This document shows positions 7,850 through 17,166 of a stretch of 52,494 bases of DNA, piece by piece. The stretch comes from Chitinophagales bacterium (GTDB taxonomy: Bacteria > Bacteroidota > Bacteroidia > Chitinophagales > UBA2359): contig JAHDDV010000003.1 of the NCBI GenBank assembly GCA_020629205.1, positions 2,274-54,767 on the forward strand, read 5' to 3'. How positions within the stretch are numbered: the first letter of the stretch is position 1; each line of letters opens with the position of its first letter. The position numbers and the translations under genes were made by a program. Below the pieces are notes generated by a model. The model made no database searches, was not told where the DNA came from, and saw nothing but the letters and a program-made list of their open reading frames with translations.

Positions 7850-8950
7850 TCAATCATAGTAGTTGGAAATTACCGACTCTACTGGCTTATTCTGCGGAGT
7901 ATAATCCCGATTTGTAATTCCACCAGAAGCTATATAGTTGTGGTACCATTTCCAGATAAAGCCTCCGGCCACCCAGTCTTTGTCCCAAAACTGCTGGTAG
8001 AAGGCTTCAAAGCAGTTTACTTGTGCCTGCATATTTATGGGCGTTGCATCTAATTGTGATTCCAAAACCCAATTTTGCCAGCCTGCACCATCGACGCTTA
8101 GATATCCATATTCGGTAAACAGAATTTGCTTGTCATACTGATTGCTAATAGCCTCCAAATCTTGGGATATCGGTTGCCAGGCAGCAAGTAGATCGGATAC
8201 CTTGGGCGTGGATGCCTCTACCAGAGGAAAGTAAGAATCAACACCTATGTAGTCCAGCTCAGTCCAAAAGCCGATATTTTGATAGTGATCCCAATTGGAG
8301 GCATAGACCAATTCACCATCATAGATTGCTCTAACCTCATCGATCAGGTTAAACCAAAAATTTTGCCTTCTTATTGCAGCTATCTTGTACTCGGTTCCAA
8401 TGCAGAATATCTCACTGTCCAATTCCTGCGCAAGTTCCGCATAATAGAGTATGAAGTCACGATAGTCCTTTTCCCAGGCCGTCCAGCCTTCCTCAGTTAG
8501 TGCGTCGTACTCTCCGACCCAGCCACCACTGGGAATCCACACTTGGGGCTTAATCATCACTTTGAGATTATTGCTACGAGCATATGAACTTATAGTGGTG
8601 ACGCCCTCCCCGGTTTCTCCCCACCATTGTCCTTCGGTATTGAAAAGAACTTGGGGATCATTGTTGTTATAGGAAAAGCCAAAAGGAGAAATGGCTATCC
8701 AATCTCCGCTCACCGCTGATTCCACGTAGGACATAAATTCTTCAGGAAACTCATTAGGTGGAGAGACAAAACTCAGTCCATTGATTTTCGTGGATTGACT
8801 TAGGGTATCAGGCGGATCGACAATTGTTGTATCGGGAGTATTGGTATCGTCCGGGTTGGATTCGACTGGATCAATGAGTGGTGGATCGTCCGCACATGCG
8901 AGCATCAACAGCACTGCAACAAAGTAAAAGTACTTTAGGGAAGAGAGCAT
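7850..8950 (-). CDS. GH113-like TIM-barrel glycoside hydrolase, lipoprotein
   Basis: A 366-residue exported protein. A hydrophobic signal ends at LLMLACADD, giving a lipoprotein cysteine. A Pro/Asp/Thr-rich linker of about 35 residues follows, then a TIM barrel resembling glycoside hydrolase family 113 (beta-mannanase-like). The two candidate catalytic glutamates are in IFCIGTE (barrel strand 4 position) and ILFTEYGY (strand 7 position); aromatic residues typical of sugar subsites are frequent (SNWDHYQN, FIWKWYHNY). It lies directly downstream of rfbC, wzz-like and wza-like genes on the same strand, suggesting that it trims or degrades the exported surface polysaccharide. Substrate is unknown. 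Confidence 0.75.
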   Translation of the reverse strand: MLSSLKYFYFVAVLLMLACADDPPLIDPVESNPDDTNTPDTTIVDPPDTLSQSTKINGLSFVSPPNEFPEEFMSYVESAVSGDWIAISPFGFSYNNNDPQVLFNTEGQWWGETGEGVTTISSYARSNNLKVMIKPQVWIPSGGWVGEYDALTEEGWTAWEKDYRDFILYYAELAQELDSEIFCIGTEYKIAAIRRQNFWFNLIDEVRAIYDGELVYASNWDHYQNIGFWTELDYIGVDSYFPLVEASTPKVSDLLAAWQPISQDLEAISNQYDKQILFTEYGYLSVDGAGWQNWVLESQLDATPINMQAQVNCFEAFYQQFWDKDWVAGGFIWKWYHNYIASGGITNRDYTPQNKPVESVISNYYD

Positions 8951-8986
8951 AGGAAGAAAGATTTACTTCAAGATAAGCAAAATCCC

Positions 8987-9535
8987 TCAAAATGGGCTCT
9001 CAATTTCGGACAGCAAAGGAAGCTTTTGGTCCTTTTCGGATAGAATTCTCTGTTGCACAGGGACTTGCCAATCAATCGCAAGACCTGGATCATCCAGACG
9101 AATTCCAGCATCATGCTCGGCCGAGTAGAATTGGTCACATTTGTAGAAGAATACGGAAGACTCACTTAGCACAGAATAACCATGAGCAAAGCCAGCTGGG
9201 ATCAACAATTGTCGTTGGTTTTCCGCACTCAGTATGACGCTGTAAGATTTGCCAAAGCTGGCAGATTCCCTGCGAAGATCTACCACAACATCCAATACTT
9301 GTCCAGTCCAAACCCTCACAAGTTTCGCTTGACTGAAAGGAGGCCGTTGAAAATGCAGGCCGCGAACAACGCCAAAACTTGATTTGGCTGCATTGTCTTG
9401 TACCCAGTGATAGTCTTGATTATTTTTCGCAAAAACAAGCTCATTATATGCTTCCAAAAAGTACCCTCGACTATCGGCAAATACTTTGGGCTTCAATAAG
9501 AAGAGACCTTCGAATCCTGTTTCTAAAAATTCCAT
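8987..9535 (-). CDS. rfbC: dTDP-4-dehydrorhamnose 3,5-epimerase
   Basis: Cupin-fold epimerase converting dTDP-4-keto-6-deoxy-glucose to dTDP-4-keto-rhamnose. The 182-residue length is standard. Diagnostic motifs are VVRGLHFQRPPFSQAKLVRV, with the catalytic-region histidine, VLDVVVDLR and IPAGFAHGYSVLSE. It lies 46 bases downstream of the wzz-like gene. The preceding pathway enzyme RfbB is encoded 24 kb away at 33764-34831; rfbA and rfbD are not in the window. This argues that the polysaccharide contains rhamnose or a related deoxysugar. Confidence 0.93.
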   Translation of the reverse strand: MEFLETGFEGLFLLKPKVFADSRGYFLEAYNELVFAKNNQDYHWVQDNAAKSSFGVVRGLHFQRPPFSQAKLVRVWTGQVLDVVVDLRRESASFGKSYSVILSAENQRQLLIPAGFAHGYSVLSESSVFFYKCDQFYSAEHDAGIRLDDPGLAIDWQVPVQQRILSEKDQKLPLLSEIESPF

Positions 9536-9581
9536 TGTTGTGTTAAGTGCAATACGTGAGCCAATCGACGGTCATATAATA

Positions 9582-10613
9582 TTATTCGCTAAGTGCGTCT
9601 TTGACCAATTTTCTGATAATTAGAAAAAATGACAGCAAAACTACTGCCATAAAGATCGCACAGCCATAATATACCCAGGGAATCTTCTGGTGTACATCCA
9701 GCGGATACTTGGGAGGATCGATTATCTGGAGAACCGGTGTATGCATGAGAAGGTTCATCTGTGCAAATTCCGCATTTCGAATCGCCTCTTCATATGCCAC
9801 ACCTAGAAAGTCAATTTTTCTCTGGAGCTTTTGACTTTCCAACTGCAATTGAGGGCTAATTGTCGTGCGAGCCCTAATCTTAGAAAGATTCTTATCGTAC
9901 CACGATTTAAGTGCAAAATCTGCATTGTCCAATGCGCGTTTTACTGAGTCCTTTCGAGTTTCGATATAGGTCAAAGCCTGTCTCTGCTGTGCAGAGGATT
10001 TATCAACATAATAGTCGATCACATGATCAATAAGCTCCTCAAGAAACACAAAAGAGAATTCCTCCGACTTTGTGTTCATACCTGTTCGAATAATTCCGTT
10101 CTTTCTGGGATCAGATGCGGAAAGCGAACGTCTTACTTCTTCATATATGGCCTTGGACTTGTAGGCTTCTTTTGTATCAACCTCACTGTATTTTGTGGCG
10201 ACAAAGCTGTAATCTGATTCTTTCACTAAGCGATTATAGTGATTGATCAGTTTATCTTGCTTTCCTGCCACCTCCGCCTGCTTAAATAGTACCTGCATCA
10301 GCATAGATCTGGAGGAAAGCAACTCTATTACTTTTTCGGAGTCCAGTCCACCTCCAGAGCTCCCTCCCCCTAGTCCAAACTGTCCAGCAAACTGCTGAAG
10401 GGCAGACATGGTACTAGATGACTCATTGTTTATCATGATGGTACAGCTAGACTGGTAGCTCGGTTTTTGCAAAGACAGATAGAAAAATGTGAGACCGCAA
10501 AATAGCCCGATGGCTAGCAGATACAACCACCATTTACGCAGCAGCATAGCTGCGTAATCCCAAACTGTCAATATGGCCTTCTTTAGTGTCGGTCCCGAAT
10601 GTTGTTTTTGCAT
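9582..10613 (-). CDS. Wzz-family polysaccharide co-polymerase / chain-length determinant
   Basis: A 343-residue inner-membrane protein with the Wzz topology: an N-terminal transmembrane segment at about residues 30-50 (WWLYLLAIGLFCGLTFFYLS), a large periplasmic region with predicted coiled coil (residues 200-290), the Pro-rich motif IIDPPKYPLDVHQKIP before the second membrane helix, and a C-terminal TM (VYYGCAIFMAVVLLSFFLII). A Gly/Ser-rich stretch (GLGGGSSGGGL) occurs near residue 80. No cytoplasmic kinase domain is fused. It lies 18 bases after the wza-like gene, so the pair forms the envelope-spanning export and length-control unit. Confidence 0.85.
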   Translation of the reverse strand: MQKQHSGPTLKKAILTVWDYAAMLLRKWWLYLLAIGLFCGLTFFYLSLQKPSYQSSCTIMINNESSSTMSALQQFAGQFGLGGGSSGGGLDSEKVIELLSSRSMLMQVLFKQAEVAGKQDKLINHYNRLVKESDYSFVATKYSEVDTKEAYKSKAIYEEVRRSLSASDPRKNGIIRTGMNTKSEEFSFVFLEELIDHVIDYYVDKSSAQQRQALTYIETRKDSVKRALDNADFALKSWYDKNLSKIRARTTISPQLQLESQKLQRKIDFLGVAYEEAIRNAEFAQMNLLMHTPVLQIIDPPKYPLDVHQKIPWVYYGCAIFMAVVLLSFFLIIRKLVKDALSE

Positions 10614-10631
10614 AATGATGCGTGATTGGGC

Positions 10632-13154
10632 CTAGTCTCGCCTGGCTTGTTGTACCAGTACCAAAATGGTTAGAATTGTGGCAATTTTAGAAGAGAAGCT
10701 GTCGAAGGCATCATTCCAGTTTCGATCCTTTCTTCTCATTGCTCGCTCCTCTTCGTTCTTCTTTCGATCTGTGAGGTCAACAAAGATAGTGGAGCCACTC
10801 TGTACTCTTGGAAAAGTATTGAAGACTAAGAAGTTTCGAGACTTCAATATCTTGCCGTTTGGCTGTTCAACATAAGTTCGTTTTCTCTTACCAAATCGAC
10901 TAAAACCTGCACCATAACGATTGATATAATACCTGGCTCTTTTTTTGGGAATGTATGGGGCACTGACTTGAACCATAGAATCTACATCAAACCGTCCCAT
11001 TGCTCCTTTCAGCAGGATCAGATCTTTATGCTTTGGAATGTATAGCGAGTCACCATCTGTCAGGATGTAGTTGTACTTTGACTTTTGTGGCTTGCGAAGT
11101 GCTTCCCTTAGGTCTACAAGCACGTAGCCTGTGCTATCCACCTCCCTGTACAATCTTGCTCCTTCACCAAAGGAGTATTTGGTCATTCCTCCGGCTCGAT
11201 CGATAACACTTGAAATCCTTTCTTCCTTGCTTGTAAGCGCATAATCTCCAGGATACAGCACCTCTCCGGCAATCTTGATATTCTGCTGCAGTTCAAAATC
11301 TGGCGAAGTGCGAATGTAAACATGATCATAAGGCTTGATATCGTAAACTTCAGCATTTCGATTTACACTGAGATCTGAGCCGATCTCTACTCGCTTCACA
11401 ATGACTCGTTCATTCTTTTTCAGTCCAGACTTCTCGTCCATATAGCTCACCAGTCTCGATATTTCGATCCGATTATTGGCTGCTTCTGTCTTCATTCCTC
11501 CAGATATATATAGTAGATCTTCTAATGTCAAACCCTCAGCAAATTCATACTCACCGGGTTGCCGTACTGCACCGTAGACACGAACATAGAAGTCCTGCCG
11601 AAAGCTGCGTTTAGACACCACCTTGATCGTATCCAAATTCTGTAGCGAGATGTTTTCCGGAGAGCTTTCGTTGTCAATCATCTTACCTAAGTTAAAAGGT
11701 AATATCTGCTTAGATTGGTCATCCTTTCTGCGAATCACGTATGCTCGTCCCATATCGGCGTCTTCCAGGATGCCTTCGGTTTTGAAAAGGATATCAGAAA
11801 CCTGATCTCCATCCCTCAATTCGTATCGTCCTGGCACCTTTACGGCCCCAACAACCTCTACATAGTTGCGCAGTGTCATCGGCACTCTGTACACGAAGAT
11901 GCTATCACCATCAAGCAGCGGAAAGTCCGTCTTTAGCAAACGCAGGCTGTCTACATTTACATCCACAAGCACTTCCTGATTATTGGAGTACCGCTTTACA
12001 TTAATGGTCTTGGTAAAGGCTTCTGGTTTTAGTCCTCCTGCGTATTTGATTGCGTCAAGCAATCCTTCACCTTCCATTAGCTCATAATTGTGCTCACGCT
12101 TTACCTCCCCGGAAAGATTCACCACAGTACCCACAGGAGGGACAAATACATAGTCATTGTTTTCCAGAAAAAAGTCGGTCTCCGCTGTTGGGTCCAAAAG
12201 GTATTCATATACGTCGAGATTGCGAATCGTCTTGCCATCCCGTTTGATGAAAAGCTTTCGTACAGAACCCAGCTGATTGGGTCCATCTATGGCGACCAAA
12301 GCATTGAAGACAGAATTCGAAGCCGGGAACTCATAAGTCCCGGGATTAAACAACTCACCAACAAGATTGACCTTTATCACACGGGTGTATACCAGTGAAA
12401 CATCTATCTGATTTAGATTCGGATCGTAAACCCTGGCAAACTTACTTTTGATTTGCTCTTGCGCCACACCATATTCAAGACCTCGAAGATAGATTCTACC
12501 CACCTGTTCTGGCTGGATATAACCATTCTTGTCTACAACAAATTTTTCCGAAAAGTCATCAACTCCCCAAACGGTCACTTGTATTTCATCACCAAAACCT
12601 ATCACATAGTTGGCTCCAGGATTGACATCTACTTCCTGCTCAAAGAGTCGCAGCATATTGCGGCGAAAAAATTCATGGCCATAGAGTTGAGATTCAGGAA
12701 GAGATAGAGCTTTCTTCACCAGGAGTTCTTTCTGAAAACCAATAAGGCTTTCAATCATGTCGAGAGATATACTATCGTTTCCTTCCTCCTGCGCTCTACT
12801 TCTTAAGACATCCTTCTTTAAGGTGGCAATGCTATCCATCTCGTAATTGAGCCTTTCCAATTCCTCGATAAACTCCTCAGAAGCGCCAAGCTTTCGAAGC
12901 TCTTCCGGATCCGCAATTACTTTCTCTCGTACATCAAGAGAATCCCGCAGCAGCTCTTCATCAATGCTATAGTAGTCATAGTCGTATTCCTCAAACATTC
13001 GTCGACGAAGTTCTTCGTCATACTCCTCCCCTGATTTTACGCCTGACTTTTTGTTACGATTCTTATCGTAAATATTGTATCCATACTGCGCAGATAATGG
13101 TGCAGCGTACAGAACAGCTAACAATAAGAAGACAATTAGCCTAATGAATGGCAT
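10632..13154 (-). CDS. Wza-like outer-membrane polysaccharide export protein with multiple SLBB domains
   Basis: An 840-residue exported protein that should form the outer-membrane and periplasmic channel for capsule or exopolysaccharide. After a signal peptide (LIVFLLLAVLYAAPLSAQ) comes an acidic, charged helical region, then the polysaccharide export domain (NYVIGFGDEIQVTVWG, about residue 185). At least five SLBB repeats follow, each with a G-x-V-x-x-P-G-x-Y core: GELFNPGTYEF, GEVKREHNYEL, GAVKVPGRYEL, GAVRQPGEYEF and GEVLYPGDYAL, with a degenerate sixth near RYYINRYGAGF. A C-terminal hydrophobic segment (IATILTILVLV) may be the membrane-spanning helix. It is more than twice the length of E. 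coli Wza. First gene of the wza-wzz-rfbC-GH113 group. Confidence 0.88.
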   Translation of the reverse strand: MPFIRLIVFLLLAVLYAAPLSAQYGYNIYDKNRNKKSGVKSGEEYDEELRRRMFEEYDYDYYSIDEELLRDSLDVREKVIADPEELRKLGASEEFIEELERLNYEMDSIATLKKDVLRSRAQEEGNDSISLDMIESLIGFQKELLVKKALSLPESQLYGHEFFRRNMLRLFEQEVDVNPGANYVIGFGDEIQVTVWGVDDFSEKFVVDKNGYIQPEQVGRIYLRGLEYGVAQEQIKSKFARVYDPNLNQIDVSLVYTRVIKVNLVGELFNPGTYEFPASNSVFNALVAIDGPNQLGSVRKLFIKRDGKTIRNLDVYEYLLDPTAETDFFLENNDYVFVPPVGTVVNLSGEVKREHNYELMEGEGLLDAIKYAGGLKPEAFTKTINVKRYSNNQEVLVDVNVDSLRLLKTDFPLLDGDSIFVYRVPMTLRNYVEVVGAVKVPGRYELRDGDQVSDILFKTEGILEDADMGRAYVIRRKDDQSKQILPFNLGKMIDNESSPENISLQNLDTIKVVSKRSFRQDFYVRVYGAVRQPGEYEFAEGLTLEDLLYISGGMKTEAANNRIEISRLVSYMDEKSGLKKNERVIVKRVEIGSDLSVNRNAEVYDIKPYDHVYIRTSPDFELQQNIKIAGEVLYPGDYALTSKEERISSVIDRAGGMTKYSFGEGARLYREVDSTGYVLVDLREALRKPQKSKYNYILTDGDSLYIPKHKDLILLKGAMGRFDVDSMVQVSAPYIPKKRARYYINRYGAGFSRFGKRKRTYVEQPNGKILKSRNFLVFNTFPRVQSGSTIFVDLTDRKKNEEERAMRRKDRNWNDAFDSFSSKIATILTILVLVQQARRD

Positions 13155-13315
13155 ATAAAGATATTTGGACGTAAAAATAGAGATTCGCGCCTAATTAGAA
13201 AACTATTGCGCTATATATGACAGGCTTGTTGGCCTGCCGGTTGGCAAGTATGCAGAAATACCTCCAAATCAGTCCAATTTAGCGTGAAAATGGCAGGAAT
13301 TCGCAGCAAGGAGGA

Positions 13316-15013
13316 TTACTGCTTGTAGACACTAGTCGTCAATGTACGATCCGAACCGATCATACGTATGGCGTAGAATCCGGGGCTCAGGTGATCCATG
13401 TCTTCAAAGCCAGCTTCCACCGTGCCGGTCCTTGGGCAAACAAACCGGAAGGTACCATGAATTCGACCAGTCAGGTCGTACAATTCGAAAAAGATCTCCT
13501 CTCCTTCTGTGCCTTCAAACATCAGACGTATTTGATCAGTCATAGGATTGGGAAATGCGGTCATGCGATCCGTATTTTTGGACCAGTTGAGCAGGCGATG
13601 AGCAAGGCAAAAGTTGGGTACTCCATAACCCAAAGAATCGCTGGGGCTAAAGTAGTGGTCGCAAGATCTTTCTATTGCCGCAAAAATTTCCATGTTACTC
13701 TTATTCGGATTAGCCTGCATTAAACAGGCGGCCATTCCAGCAATTACGGGAGATGCATAGGAGGTCCCGTTTCCTCGTTCCACCTCTCCAGAGGCATTCA
13801 AATAGGCAGTTTGACCACCCCAGGCCATTACATTGGGTTTCACTCTACCATCTACAGTAGGGCCAAAGCTGCTAAAACCCATCTTCACCCGATTGTAGTC
13901 AACGGCCCCAACAGCCAGGACAGAATCTCCATCTGCAGGCGCTGTGACATAACGCCAGGAACCGTTTCCTTCATTACCAGCGGAATTGACCACCAACACC
14001 CCTTTTGAAGCAGCCATATCGGCAGCCTTGGTAATCAATGCAGTATTACCATCCAGATCTGCATAAGTATAGCTGTTTTGTCCGTCATCAAATTCGCTAT
14101 AGCCCAATGAAGTATTGAATATATCAGCTCCTATCGATTCAGCTTCTTCTGCCGCTGCAATCCAATTATCTTCCTCCAAATTCTTTTCAGTCGCAACATC
14201 CTCTGTCCTATATAGCACATAACTTGCATCTGGAGCAGCCCCAATTAGCTTCCCAGGTAGATCAGCCGCCATGATACTGAAGACGTTTCTACCATGTTTA
14301 TGGTCTTCGTAGATAGTATTATCATTGTCTACGAAGTCAAAGCCTTCTATTAGACGTCCTTGAGCAAGCAGATTTTCGTAAAAGTCGAAATTCTCCAAAT
14401 TTGGAAATCCAGCATCCATTACAGCGATCAACACTCCTTCACCTGTATATCCTCGCAGTTGAAACTCAGTGCCACAAACCATTTCCAATTGGCCAAAGCC
14501 TTCTCCAAAGTAGGTTTGTCCTTCTGGCAAAGCCTCATCTACCAATTCGAGAGACATTACCGATTCCATGGCAGCAAGGGGCTCTTCTGCTTCCCCAATG
14601 TGACGGCCAACCGGTCTCACTGAAGTGACAAAATCCAGTTCGAGAATTGCCTGGACCTGATCGGGGTTTTGAACAACCACAGAGCTCGCATTTAACCATT
14701 TGCTTGGATGACCTAACTGCAGATTTAGATCAGAAAGTGCAGATAGATAACGTTGATTGACCGGCAAATCAGATTCTGTCAAGGCAATGCCGAAACGCGC
14801 TCGTCTCTCCAAAGCACGTTTGGAAAGAAATGCCTCTGGTTTATCTAAAGAGTAGGCAGAATCTTGCTTGTCTTTGAAGAAGACCCAGTACTTTTCTCCT
14901 TCTGCATTTTGTGCTTCAAGAGACAAGCTGAAGCAGAGAAAAGAGAATACCGCTGCGCAGTAAGCAAGCAGTAAGCTATGTCGGGAGTAAGAGAAAAACT
15001 GGGTTATCACCAT
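13316..15013 (-). CDS. secreted S8-family (subtilisin-like) serine protease with T9SS sorting domain
   Basis: Exported protease of about 565 residues. Counting from the ATG at 15013, the catalytic triad is D200 (AVMDAGF), H240 (DHKHGRNVFS) and S418 (NGTSYASPVIAG), with the oxyanion asparagine in VVNSAGNEGN. A signal peptide (LLLAYCAAVFSFLCFSLSLEAQ) and an inhibitor-like propeptide precede it. The last 80 residues are a T9SS type A sorting domain (FPNPMTDQIRLMF ... LSPGFYAIRM), so the mature enzyme is probably surface-attached or secreted. The ORF track begins at 15055, but the 14 extra residues precede the signal peptide and a promoter-like element lies in that stretch; 15013 is preferred. 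Confidence 0.9.
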   Translation of the reverse strand: MVITQFFSYSRHSLLLAYCAAVFSFLCFSLSLEAQNAEGEKYWVFFKDKQDSAYSLDKPEAFLSKRALERRARFGIALTESDLPVNQRYLSALSDLNLQLGHPSKWLNASSVVVQNPDQVQAILELDFVTSVRPVGRHIGEAEEPLAAMESVMSLELVDEALPEGQTYFGEGFGQLEMVCGTEFQLRGYTGEGVLIAVMDAGFPNLENFDFYENLLAQGRLIEGFDFVDNDNTIYEDHKHGRNVFSIMAADLPGKLIGAAPDASYVLYRTEDVATEKNLEEDNWIAAAEEAESIGADIFNTSLGYSEFDDGQNSYTYADLDGNTALITKAADMAASKGVLVVNSAGNEGNGSWRYVTAPADGDSVLAVGAVDYNRVKMGFSSFGPTVDGRVKPNVMAWGGQTAYLNASGEVERGNGTSYASPVIAGMAACLMQANPNKSNMEIFAAIERSCDHYFSPSDSLGYGVPNFCLAHRLLNWSKNTDRMTAFPNPMTDQIRLMFEGTEGEEIFFELYDLTGRIHGTFRFVCPRTGTVEAGFEDMDHLSPGFYAIRMIGSDRTLTTSVYKQ

Positions 15014-15036
15014 TTCATTGAAGCATTTAAACTCCA

Positions 15037-15066
15037 ACAAGATAAAGCAATTCAATGTTTTGACAA
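15037..15066 (-). promoter_or_regulatory. putative promoter of the S8 protease gene
   Basis: On the minus strand a TTG (15066-15064) is followed after 19 bases by TATCTTGT (15044-15037), close to TAnnTTTG. It lies 24 bases upstream of the ATG at 15013 and supports that start over 15055. Confidence 0.4.
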
Positions 15067-15120
15067 GAGCATTATCCCTTTAAGTCTTTTGTGGAGCAAA
15101 TTCTATTGGATGCGAATAAA

Positions 15121-15153
15121 CTAGTGCTGCGCAAACAAAGTTCGCAGCACTAG
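15121..15153. repeat. CTAG-bounded palindromic repeat, compact copy; possible terminator
   Basis: A 33-base palindrome with a perfect 11-bp stem (CTAGTGCTGCG / CGCAGCACTAG) around a CAAACAAAGTT loop. It starts 22 bases after the stop of the lipoprotein gene at 15175 and, read on the minus strand, is followed by TTTATT, so it could act as that gene's terminator. The same sequence recurs at 21252-21284 and, as separated arms, at 48163-48328. Confidence 0.75.
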
Positions 15154-15174
15154 CGCTGTATCAAGGTGTTTTGC

Positions 15175-15918
15175 TTAGTTCCCAGAGTCCAATGCCCACA
15201 TTTTGATCTGTATCCCACTATTTGCCCTGCCAGGCCATGGATCATCGGCTAGCAAGGTAGGAGCAGACGTAACCAAACTTAGGTCCCAAAATTCTTTGTA
15301 GACCAAACCTACATCACGAGCGTATTGCTCTTTAGCGTAGATTCGTTGAATAAGATTATCAGCGCCGTAGTCATTCTGAACTACCGTCAGCATATCCTGA
15401 TAGGTCTGACCCTCGACCGCACCTGACAAACCAACGTCCTCGTAAGTGTACTGCCAATCGGCCAGTGAAGCTGTTCCCGGGATATCCATGTCGATTTTGG
15501 CATTTCCCGCCCAGGCTCTACCGTCGTTCACTGGAAAGATCAACTTGATAAAACGGAGATTTTCTTCCACCTTTTCCAGTTTATCGTCGTAGATCGTAGC
15601 ATACCAAGCCCCCAAGGCCTCCCAGGATTGCGCATCTTCATTTAGCACATATCTATTGATGCGAACGGCATCATTGCCCTCTTCATCAACGAAGCGCTCC
15701 CCGATTTCCTCTTTGATGGTGCTAGACAGCGTGATCACTGAATCCGAGAAGGCGTCATAGATGATGCTATCCAGTCGATAAGAAACCCAATGACCTTCAT
15801 TCACTGGATAGTATTCGGTTCCGCTATCCAGATCTGCCGGATCGATGTAGGATTCGCCACAGGCAGATAAAAGCATGATCGCTGCTAGAAGCGCAAAAAA
15901 GGGGCTCATTGTATTCAT
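15175..15918 (-). CDS. hypothetical lipoprotein
   Basis: A 247-residue protein of unknown function. The N-terminus is a clear lipoprotein signal (MSPFFALLAAIMLLSACGES, lipobox LSAC), and Asp after Cys+3 is common in Bacteroidota lipoproteins. The mature part is acidic and beta-rich with a core YYPVNEGHWVSYRLDSIIYDAF, a pattern frequent in uncharacterised Bacteroidota lipoproteins. It is preceded by mnmA on the same strand, 63 bases away, and followed by the palindromic repeat at 15121. No catalytic or binding motif can be seen. Confidence 0.72.
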   Translation of the reverse strand: MNTMSPFFALLAAIMLLSACGESYIDPADLDSGTEYYPVNEGHWVSYRLDSIIYDAFSDSVITLSSTIKEEIGERFVDEEGNDAVRINRYVLNEDAQSWEALGAWYATIYDDKLEKVEENLRFIKLIFPVNDGRAWAGNAKIDMDIPGTASLADWQYTYEDVGLSGAVEGQTYQDMLTVVQNDYGADNLIQRIYAKEQYARDVGLVYKEFWDLSLVTSAPTLLADDPWPGRANSGIQIKMWALDSGN

Positions 15919-15981
15919 CTATTCTTGTTTATCATTCGCTTGTCCTCTAATGAGGCTATTTGGCCGCTGGAAGTTGCAAGT

Positions 15982-17091
15982 TCAGGACCTCTCTTCTTCA
16001 AAAGAAGAAGCAATCATCCCTCCGCCTACCACATCATCGCCTTCATAAAAGACAGCAGATTGGCCAGGGGCAATGGCTTCTACATAATCATGAAACACTG
16101 CCTTGATCGTGTCTCCTTGCATTTCATAATCAGCCATGACTCCTTTATGCTGCGACCGGATCTTTGCAATGCCCTGCATAGGTTGTTCAAGAGACCCATA
16201 CTTGATCATATTCAAGTCCTTGACCACCATACCGTTGCGATATAACTCTGAAAGTTCTCCAAGAACTACTGTATTGGACTCCGGTCGAATCTCAGTAACA
16301 TACATTGGCTTGCCAAAGGCTTTACCCAATCCACGTCTTTGGCCAATGGTGTAGAATGGATAACCCTGATGTTGGCCCAGAAATTCTCCATCGGCAGAAA
16401 CAAATGTTCCACCAGCCACTTGCTCTTCCAGACCTGAAACCTTTCGCTTCAAAAAGCCGCGGTAATCGTTATCGGGAATGAAGCAGATTTCATAGCTCTC
16501 TGCCTTCTTAGCTAATTCCGCATAGCCGGCATCGTAGGCCATCTGACGAATATCCGTCTTCTTGAATCCACCGATAGGAAACATATTTCTCGCGAGGTTT
16601 TCCTGACTCAGGCCCCAGAGCACATAGGACTGATCCTTATCGCGATCCACTCCTTTGTAGATCACATAGCGATCGTTTTCCTTTCTTGTTTGCGCATAAT
16701 GGCCTGTTGCGATATACTCGCAACCCATTGCATCTGCTCGTTTGAGCAGGGCAGTCCATTTGATATGTGTATTGCACATCACACAGGGATTCGGTGTACG
16801 ACCGGCCACATACTCCTCTACAAAGTAGTCAATGACACTGTCTCCAAATTCTTCCCGAATGTCTACGATGAAATGGGGAAAACCAAAATCCACGGCGACT
16901 TGCCTGGCATCGTTGATTGAATCAAGACTGCAGCAACCGGTTTCCTTCTTGCTTCCGCCAGCTGTAGCATAATCCCAGGTCTTCATGGTGATGCCAATCA
17001 CCTCATAGCCTTGCTCATGCAAAAGCATAGCTGCAACGGTACTGTCGATACCGCCACTCATGGCTACCAATATTTTTCCTCTCTTGCTCAT
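15982..17091 (-). CDS. mnmA: tRNA-specific 2-thiouridylase MnmA
   Basis: Catalyses ATP-dependent 2-thiolation of U34 in tRNA-Lys, -Glu and -Gln. The PP-loop AMSGGIDSTVAA is at residues 9-20. The first active-site cysteine is in PNPCVMCNTHIKW near residue 104 and the second in SYEICFIPDNDYRGFL near residue 205. The C-terminal beta-barrel RNA-binding region is intact (FYTIGQRRGLGKAFGKPMYV). Length 369 is normal. It is preceded by a good Bacteroidota promoter match and stands alone or leads into the lipoprotein gene at 15175. Confidence 0.95.
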   Translation of the reverse strand: MSKRGKILVAMSGGIDSTVAAMLLHEQGYEVIGITMKTWDYATAGGSKKETGCCSLDSINDARQVAVDFGFPHFIVDIREEFGDSVIDYFVEEYVAGRTPNPCVMCNTHIKWTALLKRADAMGCEYIATGHYAQTRKENDRYVIYKGVDRDKDQSYVLWGLSQENLARNMFPIGGFKKTDIRQMAYDAGYAELAKKAESYEICFIPDNDYRGFLKRKVSGLEEQVAGGTFVSADGEFLGQHQGYPFYTIGQRRGLGKAFGKPMYVTEIRPESNTVVLGELSELYRNGMVVKDLNMIKYGSLEQPMQGIAKIRSQHKGVMADYEMQGDTIKAVFHDYVEAIAPGQSAVFYEGDDVVGGGMIASSFEEERS

Positions 17092-17114
17092 AATGTACCT
17101 GCCTAAACGCAGCG

Positions 17115-17147
17115 CAAAGATAAAGGTTTTGTGCGATTGGTCTCGAA
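17115..17147 (-). promoter_or_regulatory. putative promoter of mnmA
   Basis: Minus-strand TTCG (17147-17144), a 21-base spacer, then TATCTTTG (17122-17115), a full match to the TAnnTTTG -7 consensus. It ends 23 bases before the mnmA ATG. Confidence 0.5.
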
Positions 17148-17166
17148 TGCATAGTATTTATGACCG

